From JANMDS01 sp031430575 (GTDB lineage Bacteria; Pseudomonadota; Gammaproteobacteria; Burkholderiales; Casimicrobiaceae), in assembly GCA_031430575.1 (NCBI GenBank), contig JANPBT010000001.1, forward strand, positions 1 to 46,413: DNA of 46,413 bases, in the 5' to 3' direction. Shown here piece after piece: positions 24,166 through 32,217 of the stretch. Made by a program: the position numbers and the translations under genes. The notes beneath the pieces were generated by a model. It did not search any database. It was not told the DNA's origin and was given only the letters and a program-made list of their open reading frames with translations. Numbering within the stretch: the stretch's first letter is position 1; each line of letters opens with the position of its first letter.

Positions 24166-24669
24166 CTAGGCTAAGAAATCGCCTTTACCCAAGGCAACGC
24201 CGTTCGCGCGCAAAATGTTGTATGCAGTGGTGACGTGGAAGTAAAAATTGGGCAAGACCCAACCGTTAAGGTAGGTGTGGCCCGTGAAGTTATAGACTTG
24301 CCCGTTGCCTAATTTAATTTCAATGGGATTGTTTGCCGACGCATCAATCTGCGCCGCAGGTACTGACTTTAAAAACGCCACTGTTTTTGCAATGCGGGCT
24401 TTAAGTTCGTCAAAGGTCACTTCCGTATCTTCATATTTCGGAATGTCCACGCCGCCCAAGCGCGCGCCGGCGCCTTTTGCCATATCGGTGGCGATAAAAA
24501 TTTGCTTGGTGAGCGCAAACATGTTCGGGAACAATCGCGTGCCCGTCATCACCGCTTCCTCGATTTTTCCTTCGGTGCAGTGGGCTTGGCCCTTGGCCAA
24601 AATGCCAGAAAGGGCTTTCAAAGATTTGACTAATACGGGAATCGACTGCGAGTACATGGTGACGGACAT
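24166..24669 (-). CDS. DUF1993 family protein
   Basis: 167 residues, a helical protein resembling the DUF1993 family, which is thought to share the DinB-like four-helix fold. Supporting motifs are TMYSQSIPVLVKSLKALSGIL at the N-terminus, RLFPNMFALTKQIFIATDMAKGAGARLGG in the middle and NFYFHVTTAYNILRANGVALGKGDFL at the end. Function is unknown. The dispersed repeat encodes VPAAQI (about residues 102-107), in a loop between helices. It is downstream of the aminotransferase gene on the same strand, 84 bases away. Confidence 0.88.
   Translation of the reverse strand: MSVTMYSQSIPVLVKSLKALSGILAKGQAHCTEGKIEEAVMTGTRLFPNMFALTKQIFIATDMAKGAGARLGGVDIPKYEDTEVTFDELKARIAKTVAFLKSVPAAQIDASANNPIEIKLGNGQVYNFTGHTYLNGWVLPNFYFHVTTAYNILRANGVALGKGDFLA
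24349..24360 (-). repeat. Dispersed 12-mer repeat inside the DUF1993 gene
   Basis: Exact copy with GTACC and GATT flanks, translated as PAAQI in the gene's direction. Confidence 0.9.
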
Positions 24670-24705
24670 GGTGTATTCCTGATGGTAATGCGGTGGGTGA
24701 AAATA

Positions 24706-24717
24706 CCTGCGGCGCAG
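24706..24717 (+). repeat. Dispersed 12-mer repeat between the aminotransferase and DUF1993 genes
   Basis: Exact copy with the full 18-base consensus, in the 84-base gap, about 37 bases upstream of the DUF1993 start codon. Confidence 0.9.
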
Positions 24718-24753
24718 ATTTGCACCGTATGGCGTGTTTTCGCTAGAGCAACG

Positions 24754-26010
24754 TTACGAATTGGCAGATATGACGGCCATGCAGGCTTTTTCCAAACGTG
24801 CCAAGCCTTCGTCAATATCTGCATCGGGAATGATGAGCGAGGGCGCGAAACGCAACACATTGGCTGCGCCTGCGGTCAAGATAATCACCCCAGCTTTGTG
24901 GCCTTCGGTGACGAATTGCCCGGCCTTGCCTGCATATTTCTCGATCAATTCTGCTCCCAGCCAAAGCCCTTCACCGCGCACATCTTTAAAAATATGAAGC
25001 CGTGAATTGATCTCTGCCAAGCGCAAGCGCATGCGCTTTTCTTTATCGAGAACGCCTTGCAGCACCAACGGATCGTCGACAATATTGAGCACCGCTTCCG
25101 CCACCGCGCAGGCGAGCGGATTTCCGCCGTAGGTCGTGCCATGGGTCCCGGGCTGCATCACATCTGCGATTTTTTTGGTCGTTAAAAAAGCACCAATCGG
25201 AAAACCCGAGCCCAAGCCTTTTGCCGAGGTCACAATATCGGGAACAATGTTTTTTTGCATGTAGTTGTAGAGCGCGCCGCAGCGGCCTACGCCGCTTTGA
25301 ATCTCATCGAGAATGAGTAGCGCGTTGTGCTTCCAAGTGAGCTCACGCGCAGCGCATAAAAATTCGAGCGTGGCCGGCGTCATCCCGCCTTCGCCTTGCA
25401 GCGGCTCCAAAATTACGCAAGCGGTATCGGTATTGATCGCTTTTTTAAGCGCATCAATATCGTTGTACGGGATATGCGAAATACCCACGGGTACGGGGCC
25501 AAAACCTTTAGTGTATTTCTCAGTGCCGCCCACGCTTACTGCGAGAAATGTGCGCCCGTGAAACGAGTTGATTGTGGAGACGATGCCGTACTTTTTTTCG
25601 CCGTACATCGTGCTTGCGAATTTGCGCGCCGTTTTGAGCGCGCCTTCGTTGGCTTCCGTGCCAGAATTGCATAAAAAAACGCGATCAGCAAAGGTGGCTT
25701 CTACCAATTTGCGCCCCAGCCGGAGCGCGGGTTCGTTGGTCATCCAGTTTGAAACGTGCATCACTTTCGATGCCTGGGCGTTGATCGCGGCCAAAACCGC
25801 TGGATGCGAATGCCCCAGAGACAGCACTGCAACGCCGCCCGCAAAATCGATGTATTCCCGACCCGTTTGATCCCACAATTTCGCGTTTAATCCACGCACT
25901 GGCACGAACTGCGCCGGCGCGTAGGTCGGGAACATCACCTCATCAAACGTCGCGCGCGTGACAGGTGCTTGTGCGGTTTGGACGTGAGCGGGCGCGAGCG
26001 GGGCATTCAT
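24754..26010 (-). CDS. Acetylornithine/succinylornithine-type aminotransferase (class III, PLP)
   Basis: 418 residues. Class-III PLP aminotransferase of the ArgD/AstC/GabT group, with FLCNSGTEANEGALKTAR (112-129), the SFHGRT motif, LLILDEIQSGVGRCG (cofactor aspartate D235) and TSAKGLGSGFPIGAF with the PLP lysine K264. The sequence fits acetylornithine transaminase (ArgD) best. Succinylornithine transaminase (AstC) is an alternative. No other arginine genes are nearby, so the pathway cannot be fixed from context. Confidence 0.88.
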   Translation of the reverse strand: MNAPLAPAHVQTAQAPVTRATFDEVMFPTYAPAQFVPVRGLNAKLWDQTGREYIDFAGGVAVLSLGHSHPAVLAAINAQASKVMHVSNWMTNEPALRLGRKLVEATFADRVFLCNSGTEANEGALKTARKFASTMYGEKKYGIVSTINSFHGRTFLAVSVGGTEKYTKGFGPVPVGISHIPYNDIDALKKAINTDTACVILEPLQGEGGMTPATLEFLCAARELTWKHNALLILDEIQSGVGRCGALYNYMQKNIVPDIVTSAKGLGSGFPIGAFLTTKKIADVMQPGTHGTTYGGNPLACAVAEAVLNIVDDPLVLQGVLDKEKRMRLRLAEINSRLHIFKDVRGEGLWLGAELIEKYAGKAGQFVTEGHKAGVIILTAGAANVLRFAPSLIIPDADIDEGLARLEKACMAVISANS

Positions 26011-26054
26011 GATAATTGGAGTTCCTTAAATTGCAAATAACGGCTTTGGGTCGA

Positions 26055-26067
26055 CCTGCCAGCGCAG
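26055..26067 (+). repeat. Decayed copy of the dispersed repeat
   Basis: Reads CCTGCCAGCGCAG followed by ATTTAA, differing from the core by an inserted base and a substitution. The ATTT flank suggests a degraded copy. The surrounding gap (26011-26200) holds nothing else I can support. Confidence 0.4.
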
Positions 26068-26200
26068 ATTTAACTTTTGTAGCTGCTGCTACCCTAGCGA
26101 GCAGGTTGGGGTGCGGGATCTAACGTCAATTTCAGCGACCAACGTCGCGCGAAAAACGCCTCCTCGTCCCAGTCTTCTCGCGATAGGAGATCGCACAACC

Positions 26201-26638
26201 CTAGTAAGTGCAAGCCGTAATCTGAATTTCAACCTTATATTCCGGCGCCGCCAACTTGGCCTCAACGGTGGCGCGCGCGGGCTTATTGCCCTGCGATACC
26301 CAAGCTTCCCACGCTGCGTTCATCGCAGCGAAATCGCTCATGCTTGGCAGGTAGATGGTCGCGGAAAGAATACGTGTTTTCGCTGAGCCAGACTCTTCGA
26401 GTAAATCATCAATCTGCTTTAGGCATTGCTCGGTCTGCCCCTTTGCATCGGCGGTGGGGTCTGAAGCGACCTGCCCGGCAAGGTAGACGAAACCGTGATA
26501 GATCACGGCCTCAGAAAGCCGCTTTCCTTCGTGCAGTCGCTTGATGCCGCCGCCGTGGTGTGCGTGCGCGGCGTGATCATGATCGTGGCTGTGGTCATGG
26601 CCGTGGTCGTCATGCTTGGAATGGGTGTCAGTGGTCAT
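26201..26638 (-). CDS. RidA (YjgF/UK114) family protein with a histidine-rich N-terminus
   Basis: 145 residues. The C-terminal 115 residues are a RidA domain, a trimeric enamine/imine deaminase fold that clears reactive 2-aminoacrylate. AVIYHGFVYLAGQVASDPTADAKGQTEQCLKQID, the conserved arginine in KPARATVEAKLA and VEIQITACTY are visible. The first 29 residues hold 11 histidines alternating with aspartate (HGHDHSHDHDHAAHAHH), which is not part of the RidA fold and looks like a metal-binding tail. It is downstream of the glycine-zipper gene on the same strand but separated from it by a terminator. Confidence 0.92.
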   Translation of the reverse strand: MTTDTHSKHDDHGHDHSHDHDHAAHAHHGGGIKRLHEGKRLSEAVIYHGFVYLAGQVASDPTADAKGQTEQCLKQIDDLLEESGSAKTRILSATIYLPSMSDFAAMNAAWEAWVSQGNKPARATVEAKLAAPEYKVEIQITACTY

Positions 26639-26717
26639 AAAGGCTTTCGAGTGCGTGGAACGTAAAACCCGATTGTAGGATGAAGTCTGATCGTGATAAC
26701 GCTAAAAAAGGCTAAAT

Positions 26718-26729
26718 CTGCGCCGCAGG
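26718..26729 (-). repeat. Dispersed 12-mer repeat, intergenic
   Basis: Exact copy with the full 18-base consensus, between a terminator and the RidA gene start. Confidence 0.9.
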
Positions 26730-26745
26730 TATGGCGATTAAACAA

Positions 26746-26773
26746 TAAAAAAAGGCCACCCAGACGGGTGGCC
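26746..26773 (-). terminator. Terminator downstream of the glycine-zipper gene
   Basis: GGCCACCC-AGAC-GGGTGGCC stem with a long A-run on its left, i.e. a T-run on the minus strand. It is about 180 bases past the end of the glycine-zipper gene. Confidence 0.82.
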
Positions 26774-26954
26774 CTTGAAAGCGTCGGATCAGTAGGGGAT
26801 ACTGCGAGCCGACGCGGGGGAGACTTCACTCACAACTCACAAACGCGCGATCATCAGCTTGCTTGTAATTCACACATTCGTAGGAGTGTCAGATTTGTTG
26901 CAAGTTCCGCAAAAATCATTGAAAAATAACTTTTTTCTATCTCAGGTGTGGCGC

Positions 26955-27584
26955 TCAGCGCCCGATTTCCGGGGCGACGTTGACCCGCACGCGAATGGTC
27001 GTGCCAGGATCGGTTGCCATACGCGTCGTGTAGGTCTGATTGCCATAGCGATAGGTCACGTTGTAGCCCGTGATTTGCTCGCGTGCGTCGGCTACAGTGC
27101 GGCAGCGCTCAACTGTGCGCGTCGCGGTATCTGCTGCTTGCGCAGAAGGTGAGTACACGCTTGGTTGTACGCCTTGGGTGTAATTGGTCGTCGATGGCGC
27201 AGTCGTCGCGCTGGCGCTAGAGCCAATGGCATTGCCGACCAAGCCACCGACCACGGCGCCAGCAACCGTGCCACGGTCACGACCGCCTGTCGAGTTGCCA
27301 AATTGATGGCCGACGACACCACCAATAATCGCGCCCAAAATCGTGCCTGCCGCGGACCCACCCGAAGATTGGGAAGACGCCACCGGGGCGGGCGCGTTGT
27401 ATTGCGTCGTTTCAATCGGGCGCTGAACGGCAACGGGCATTTGCTCGTTCCAGCATTCTTGCCGGGGCGTGCTCACGCGATCCATGATCGGCGTGGACGA
27501 GACCACTTGCGCGGTATCGGAAAAATTAGCAAATGCGACGCTGGAAAGCATCGCGGGAAGTACTGCAAAGGCGAAACGTTTCAT
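26955..27584 (-). CDS. Glycine-zipper outer-membrane-type protein
   Basis: 209 residues with a signal peptide (MKRFAFAVLPAMLSSVAFA). The centre (about 74-122) is a double glycine zipper, GTILGAIIGGVVGHQFGNSTGGRDRGTVAGAVVGGLVGNAIG, as in 17-kDa surface antigen and RcpA/OsmB-like proteins that insert in or attach to the outer membrane. The C-terminal part has CRTVADAREQITGYNVTYRYGNQTY, a conserved tail of these proteins. A GGAGG site precedes the start. Function is probably envelope integrity (inference). Confidence 0.88.
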   Translation of the reverse strand: MKRFAFAVLPAMLSSVAFANFSDTAQVVSSTPIMDRVSTPRQECWNEQMPVAVQRPIETTQYNAPAPVASSQSSGGSAAGTILGAIIGGVVGHQFGNSTGGRDRGTVAGAVVGGLVGNAIGSSASATTAPSTTNYTQGVQPSVYSPSAQAADTATRTVERCRTVADAREQITGYNVTYRYGNQTYTTRMATDPGTTIRVRVNVAPEIGR

Positions 27585-27888
27585 TCAATATCCTCCAAGG
27601 GCGGATGGCAGCGCGAACACGCGCACTAAGGTCTAAAACGACTATTTGGAGTTTGGGTTGACGCCGAAGTTCCATTGCCGCGGAAAGTGGCGCCGCATAC
27701 ATTATGCCGTTTGGATTTAGGGGGTTGGGCGTAGGCTCGCGGGGTTGAGTCAATACACTGCAACCGCCAAAACGGCGAGCGCGGCAAAATACACCCTGAT
27801 GATGCTGGCGCACACTTAAGAAAATTAAGAATGAGTCACCGCTCAAAATACAACGAAACGTCCCGGGTGTGGGCAATGGAGGAAAATT
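27585..27888. other. 304-base divergent gap
   Basis: It separates the glycine-zipper gene (minus) from the OmpA/BON gene (plus) and must hold their promoters. A TTGAGTCAATACACT stretch near 27745 could be part of one, but I cannot fix both elements. The ribosome site TGGAGGA (27877-27883) belongs to the plus-strand gene. Confidence 0.4.
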
Positions 27889-28776
27889 TTGGCTAAATAT
27901 TGGTTGTCGATTGTGTTGGGGTTGATCGGCGCGATCCTGAGTTATCTCTATATGTGCGCTACGCCCGCGCCGACGGTTGCCGTTGCCGTCCCGCCACCCT
28001 TGGCCAAGCCGACGCAAGCCGTTGCGGTGCGCGTTCCTGCCCAAATCACCGCGGCATTTGATGGCCAACGGGTGCTCTTAGCGGGCACGGTCGGGGATGA
28101 AAGCACGCGCAAGCGCATCGTTGACGCTGCAAACGCGCGCTACGGCGCGATCAACGTAACCGATAGTTTGTTGATTGATTCGAGGGTGAACGAAGGCAAT
28201 CCGTGGCTCACGACTGATGCAGCCCTCAGCATTGTTCAAATCCAAGGGTTGAAAGCAGGCAAAGTATCTTTTGATGGCGAAACGCTGCGATTGACCGGCG
28301 AAATCGCCACCCTTACCGAAAAAGCACTAGCAGACGATGCCGTGCGAAAGGTGCTTGCGAATGGTGGCGTGGTTGATAACCAGCTCACCGTCGCCATCGC
28401 GAAAGTGCAAGAGCGCAGTGTGCGCGAATTTCTAGACGGTAAGGTCGTCGAATTTGGCGTCGGTAGCGCAAAGTTAACGCCAAAAGGCAAGGAAATCCTA
28501 GACGGCGTTGCAAAACTGCTCGGCGAGGGTTCAACAAGCGCAACGTCGGTGGAAGTCGGCGGGCATACGGACAATGTTGGATCTAGCGCAGATAATCTCA
28601 AGCTTTCTGCGGCGCGGGCATTGGCGTCTAAAACCTACCTATCGACGCGCGGCGTGGCTGCCGAGCGCATGAGCGCAAAAGGCTACGGCGATGCAAATCC
28701 AATGGCCGATAACGCTACGCTAGCCGGTAAAAGTCGAAATCGACGTATCGAATTCCGCATCGCGGAGGGGAAATAA
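27889..28776 (+). CDS. Inner-membrane-anchored BON/OmpA-family protein
   Basis: 295 residues from a TTG start preceded by TGGAGGA. There is an N-terminal membrane helix (YWLSIVLGLIGAILSYLYM), then a proline-alanine linker. Two BON-like modules follow: about 50-95 with FDGQRVLLAGTVGDESTRKRIVDAA, and about 123-168 with FDGETLRLTGEIATLTEKALADDAV. The C-terminal OmpA domain (about 182-293) has VEFGVGSAKLTPKGKEIL, VEVGGHTDNVGSSADNLKLSAARA and NRRIEFRI, the set that binds peptidoglycan. The order resembles Mycobacterium ArfA (OmpATb). It is followed one base later by the repeat-protein gene, so the two are almost certainly one operon. Confidence 0.85.
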   Translation: MAKYWLSIVLGLIGAILSYLYMCATPAPTVAVAVPPPLAKPTQAVAVRVPAQITAAFDGQRVLLAGTVGDESTRKRIVDAANARYGAINVTDSLLIDSRVNEGNPWLTTDAALSIVQIQGLKAGKVSFDGETLRLTGEIATLTEKALADDAVRKVLANGGVVDNQLTVAIAKVQERSVREFLDGKVVEFGVGSAKLTPKGKEILDGVAKLLGEGSTSATSVEVGGHTDNVGSSADNLKLSAARALASKTYLSTRGVAAERMSAKGYGDANPMADNATLAGKSRNRRIEFRIAEGK

Positions 28777-28777
28777 A

Positions 28778-31024
28778 ATGGTCTGGTGCTTGTTAGGGGC
28801 GCTTGCCTCGGGAATGTTGATTGGCTACGGCATCAAAGGATTGAGGGCAACTAAAGCGCGAGATCTGATCCTGCGGCATTGGCAGAAAAAGTATGAGGAA
28901 TCAAATCGTGCGTTTGTAGATGAGCAGCAGCACGCCAAAAATTTGACCGTAGATCGAGATGCAAAACTTTCTCACATCGGACGCATTAAGCACGCATCAA
29001 ACGAGCTGCATAGCCAATACAGTGCAGTAAGCGGTGAACGCGCCCGGTTAGCCACGGAAATTTTGCAGCGCAATCGTCAGGTCGAAGCGATGGAGCGCGA
29101 GCGCGTTCAATTTCAAGCGCGCGTAACGGCACTGCAGGCGACGAACGCGAACCTGCTGAGCGAAATCGATATCGCAAAAGCGCACGCTGCAGCACAAATC
29201 GATAGCGATCACCAAGCCCTTGCCAAAACTAACGCCGAGACGCTTGAATTGCACGCGCAAATGCAATTGCTTCAAGCCGCGCATGCTTCCGCCATTGAAC
29301 ATAGCCGCGTTGCAAAGCTGACCATTTCTGCGAAAGATTCAGAGCTCAGTGCGTGGGGTGTTCGCGCGAACGCAGCTGAAAAAAGCGCGGCAAGTTTCAC
29401 TGCAGATTTGACGCAATCCCGCGCGATCCTAGCCCAACGCGAGCAAGACCTTGCGCGCCAAAAGACCGTCACTGACGCGATCCAAACGCAGCTGAAAGGG
29501 CGGGAGAGTGAGCTGAGCACCTGGAACGCTCGCTATTCAAATTTGCAGTCAAAGTTTGAGCAAACCGAACGTGCACTCGTCGGCGCTAGCGCTAAAACGC
29601 TCGAGTTTGATAATTTGCAGATGCAGTTAAAAACGCTTGCGACACGGGCACCGCAAGTCATCGAAAAGCGTGTCGAAATTCCTGTTGAAAAAATCGTAGA
29701 GCGCATTGTTGAAAAACCAATTGAAGTTCCAGTAGATCGAATTATCGAAAAGTACGTCGAAAAAATTGTTGAAAAACGTGTCGAAATTCCCGTTGAGAAA
29801 TTAGTAGAGAAAATTGTAGAAAAGCGGGTTGAAGTTCCAGTAGATCGTATCGTAGAAAAAATGATTGAAAAAGTCATTGACCGCATCGTTGAAAAACCCG
29901 TTGAAATTCCAGTCGAGAGAATTGTTGAGCGCATCGTTGAGACACGTATTGAAATTCCTATCGAACGTGTAGTGGAAAGGGTTGTTGAAAAAACGGTAGA
30001 TCGAATTGTCGAGAAACCCGTGGAAATTCCAGTCGAAAAAATCGTTGAGCGACGGGTCGAAGTTAAGTTCCCTTACCAAAAGATCGTCGAAAAACGAGTC
30101 GAAGTGATGGTGGATCGTATCGTTGAAAAACGTGTTGAGGTGCCTGTTGATCGCATCGTCGAGAAAATTGTCGAGAAAAGGGTGGAAGTTCCTGTAGACC
30201 GTATTATCGAAAAGCGTGTTGAGGTGCCCGTAGATCGTATCGTTGAGAAAGTTCTTGAAAAGAGAGTTGAGATACCGGTAGACCGTATTATCGAAAAACG
30301 CGTCGAAGTTTTAATCGATCGCATCGTTGAGAAAATTGTTGAAAAACGGGTTGAAGTGCCCGTTGATCGTATCGTTGAAAAAAGCGTTGATCGTATTGTT
30401 GAAAAAATCGTAGAAGTGCCGGTGGAAATCATGATGGAGGGCAGCACCGCGGCCTCTCCTGTAATGGCAAGCCCAAAAACCGTTGAGATCCACGTTGAAG
30501 TGCCGGTGCCAGTCGAAGTGATCGTCGAGCGCATCGTTGAGCGTCGTGTGGAAGTGCCTGTTGAGAAAATTGTTGAGGTAATCGTCGAACGCATCGTTGA
30601 AAAGCAAGCCGATATCATCGTTACCGTCGAGCCGTCGCGCGGAAATTCTGATTTGGTTGGCAAGGCTGTTGCCAAAAGAGCGCTGCCCAAAGTGGCGACC
30701 CCAGCGTCGCGAAAAAAGGTGGTCAAAGAAGCGTCGGCAAAAAAGCCTCAAGGCGAGACGGCAGACGATTTAAAGCTGATCTTTGGCGTGGGTCCTGTTT
30801 TGGAAAAATTTCTTCATCAGCACGAAATCTACTTTTTCAAACAGGTTGCTAAATGGACCGAGAAAGAGATCGGCAAATTTGAGGAGGCACTTCCGAGTTT
30901 TGCGGGTCGGATCCATCGCGAAAACTGGCGTGGAAGCGCCCGGGCTGAGCACATTAAAAAATACGGCAAAGATCCGATCACGGGCGAATTGCGTACGATT
31001 AGGGCAACGACGGTAGCGGTCTAA
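28778..31024 (+). CDS. Membrane-anchored coiled-coil protein with an E-K-V-I-P repeat array and C-terminal helix-hairpin-helix
   Basis: 748 residues. A single N-terminal membrane helix (VWCLLGALASGMLIGYGI) followed by basic residues suggests that the rest is cytoplasmic. Residues about 30-290 are coiled coil rich in A, E, Q and R. Residues about 294-549 are roughly sixteen units of the form VEKRVEVPVDRIVEK, and a shorter array follows at about 570-612. Residues about 660-735 form a helix-hairpin-helix-like domain (DDLKLIFGVGPVLEKFLHQHEIYFFKQVAKWTEKEI, then GRIHRENW), a module also seen fused to NuoE-like proteins. The repeat units differ in codons, so the protein sequence rather than the DNA is conserved. 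The array resembles that of alveolins. Function is unknown; a scaffold or cytoskeletal role is inference. Confidence 0.8.
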   Translation: MVWCLLGALASGMLIGYGIKGLRATKARDLILRHWQKKYEESNRAFVDEQQHAKNLTVDRDAKLSHIGRIKHASNELHSQYSAVSGERARLATEILQRNRQVEAMERERVQFQARVTALQATNANLLSEIDIAKAHAAAQIDSDHQALAKTNAETLELHAQMQLLQAAHASAIEHSRVAKLTISAKDSELSAWGVRANAAEKSAASFTADLTQSRAILAQREQDLARQKTVTDAIQTQLKGRESELSTWNARYSNLQSKFEQTERALVGASAKTLEFDNLQMQLKTLATRAPQVIEKRVEIPVEKIVERIVEKPIEVPVDRIIEKYVEKIVEKRVEIPVEKLVEKIVEKRVEVPVDRIVEKMIEKVIDRIVEKPVEIPVERIVERIVETRIEIPIERVVERVVEKTVDRIVEKPVEIPVEKIVERRVEVKFPYQKIVEKRVEVMVDRIVEKRVEVPVDRIVEKIVEKRVEVPVDRIIEKRVEVPVDRIVEKVLEKRVEIPVDRIIEKRVEVLIDRIVEKIVEKRVEVPVDRIVEKSVDRIVEKIVEVPVEIMMEGSTAASPVMASPKTVEIHVEVPVPVEVIVERIVERRVEVPVEKIVEVIVERIVEKQADIIVTVEPSRGNSDLVGKAVAKRALPKVATPASRKKVVKEASAKKPQGETADDLKLIFGVGPVLEKFLHQHEIYFFKQVAKWTEKEIGKFEEALPSFAGRIHRENWRGSARAEHIKKYGKDPITGELRTIRATTVAV
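29657..30440 (+). repeat. Protein-level tandem repeat array (VEK/VDR-IVE-VPV units)
   Basis: About 780 bases coding for imperfect units of 7 to 22 residues built from the words IVEK, RVEVPVDR and EIPVEK. Bases vary at third positions between units. The deviant unit VKFPYQK near 30064-30084 interrupts it. Confidence 0.9.
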
Positions 31025-31044
31025 TCGAGCGCCCTACACAAAGA

Positions 31045-31072
31045 AAATAGACCCGCACTAGCGGGTCTATTT
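31045..31072. terminator. Terminator between the repeat-protein gene and a Bug receptor gene
   Basis: A perfect 12-base stem, AAATAGACCCGC-ACTA-GCGGGTCTATTT, 20 bases past the repeat-protein stop codon. Its A- and T-rich base suggests that it works in both directions for the convergent genes. Confidence 0.88.
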
Positions 31073-31109
31073 CGTCAGAATCACGCCGTTGTCTGGGCGT
31101 CGGTGAGCG

Positions 31110-32075
31110 TCAATCCAACTTCGCGCCAGAATCTTTCACGATCCTCGCATACTTACGTTGCTCCTCTCGAATGAATTGTGAAAACGCTTCGGGCGATGTC
31201 GGCGATGGCTCAGCGCCGGTCGCTTGAAATTTTGCTCGTAAATCTGGTGTTTGCAGCGCGCCCACCGTAAGCGTATTGAGCTTGCGAATGATTTCTGGGC
31301 TGGTGTTCGCGGGCGCAAAAAGCCCCCACCAAGTGTAAATATCAAAATCCTTCACACCAGATTCAGCCATGGTCGGCACATCTGGCGCGAGCGGGCTGCG
31401 CTGTGGCGTGGTGACTGCGAGGGCTTTGAGTTTGCCTGCTTTAACGTTGGCAAGCGACGATGCAAGATTATCAAAACTAAATTGCACATCGCCTGCGAGT
31501 AGTGCCTGCAGCGCGGGTGCGCCACCTTTGTAGGGCACGTGAATCATATCGAGCGCATAAAGTGATTTCAATCGCTCGCCGGCCATATGGCCGCCACTGC
31601 CATTGCTGCCTGAGGCAAACGCGTATTTGCCCGGGTTGGCTTTGGCTAATGCGATAAAGGATTGCACGTCTTTCGCTGCGATGCTGGGGTGAATAAGCAG
31701 CACGTTGGGCGTGACAACAACATTTGAGATTGGTGCGAAATCAGCGTTGGCATCGTAGGGCATTTTGGCAAAGAGCGACGGGTTTACAGCGTGTGTCGAG
31801 AGCGCACCCATGCCCAGCGTGTAGCCATCAGGCGCAGATTTCGCGACCGCATCCATTCCAATATTGCCACCGGCGCCTGCGCGATTTTCCACAACGACAC
31901 TTTGCCCAAGCGCATCGCTGAGTTTTGCGGCAAGTAGACGCGAAGTTGCGTCGAGCGATCCGCCCGCTGGAAATGGAACGATGAGCTTGATCGGCTTTGT
32001 TGGATATGCTTGCCCTTGCGCGTGGGAGGCCATCAATAGCGCGAAAACTGCGCCGCAGGTATGAGTGAATTTCAT
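31110..32075 (-). CDS. Second Bug/TctC family periplasmic receptor
   Basis: 321 residues from ATG 32075 (MKFTHTCGAVFALLMA). The open frame continues upstream, but only this start gives a proper signal peptide (cleavage near AQG-Q, about residue 21). The mature part begins AYPTKPIKLIVPFPAGGSLDATSR, with GGNIGMDAVAKSAPDGYTL, as in all Bug receptors. No tctAB genes adjoin it. It is divergent from the efflux operon by about 140 bases. The repeat at 32048-32059 encodes THTCGA in the signal peptide. Confidence 0.93.
   Translation of the reverse strand: MKFTHTCGAVFALLMASHAQGQAYPTKPIKLIVPFPAGGSLDATSRLLAAKLSDALGQSVVVENRAGAGGNIGMDAVAKSAPDGYTLGMGALSTHAVNPSLFAKMPYDANADFAPISNVVVTPNVLLIHPSIAAKDVQSFIALAKANPGKYAFASGSNGSGGHMAGERLKSLYALDMIHVPYKGGAPALQALLAGDVQFSFDNLASSLANVKAGKLKALAVTTPQRSPLAPDVPTMAESGVKDFDIYTWWGLFAPANTSPEIIRKLNTLTVGALQTPDLRAKFQATGAEPSPTSPEAFSQFIREEQRKYARIVKDSGAKLD
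32048..32059 (-). repeat. Dispersed 12-mer repeat in a second signal-peptide coding region
   Basis: Exact copy, six codons into the Bug receptor gene, in the gene's direction, read as TCGAV. Confidence 0.9.
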
Positions 32076-32217
32076 TTTGTAAGTAAAAGTAAGCGTTAGC
32101 AACCAGTGTATTGAATTTTTGAGCGTTGGGAAGTGCACGCCGTTCCGATGCTGGAATTCCCGATACGATCCGTATTGCTTTCAGGAGATAATCACAACAT
32201 TACGGGTGGCGCTTCGC

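Larger units (their letters stand above)
26639..26954. other. 316-base gap with a repeat copy and a terminator
   Basis: It contains the dispersed repeat (26718-26729), the terminator at 26746-26773 and an AT-rich stretch near the glycine-zipper gene end. No gene is supported. Confidence 0.6.

Noticed and set aside
29657..30440. CRISPR-like array
   Set aside because: The repetition is at protein level, without constant repeats and unique spacers, and it stays in one reading frame.
29533..30726. Long S/T/F-rich minus-strand frames opposite the repeat protein
   Set aside because: They arise as mirror images of the E-K-V-I-P repeat array and have no signals of their own.
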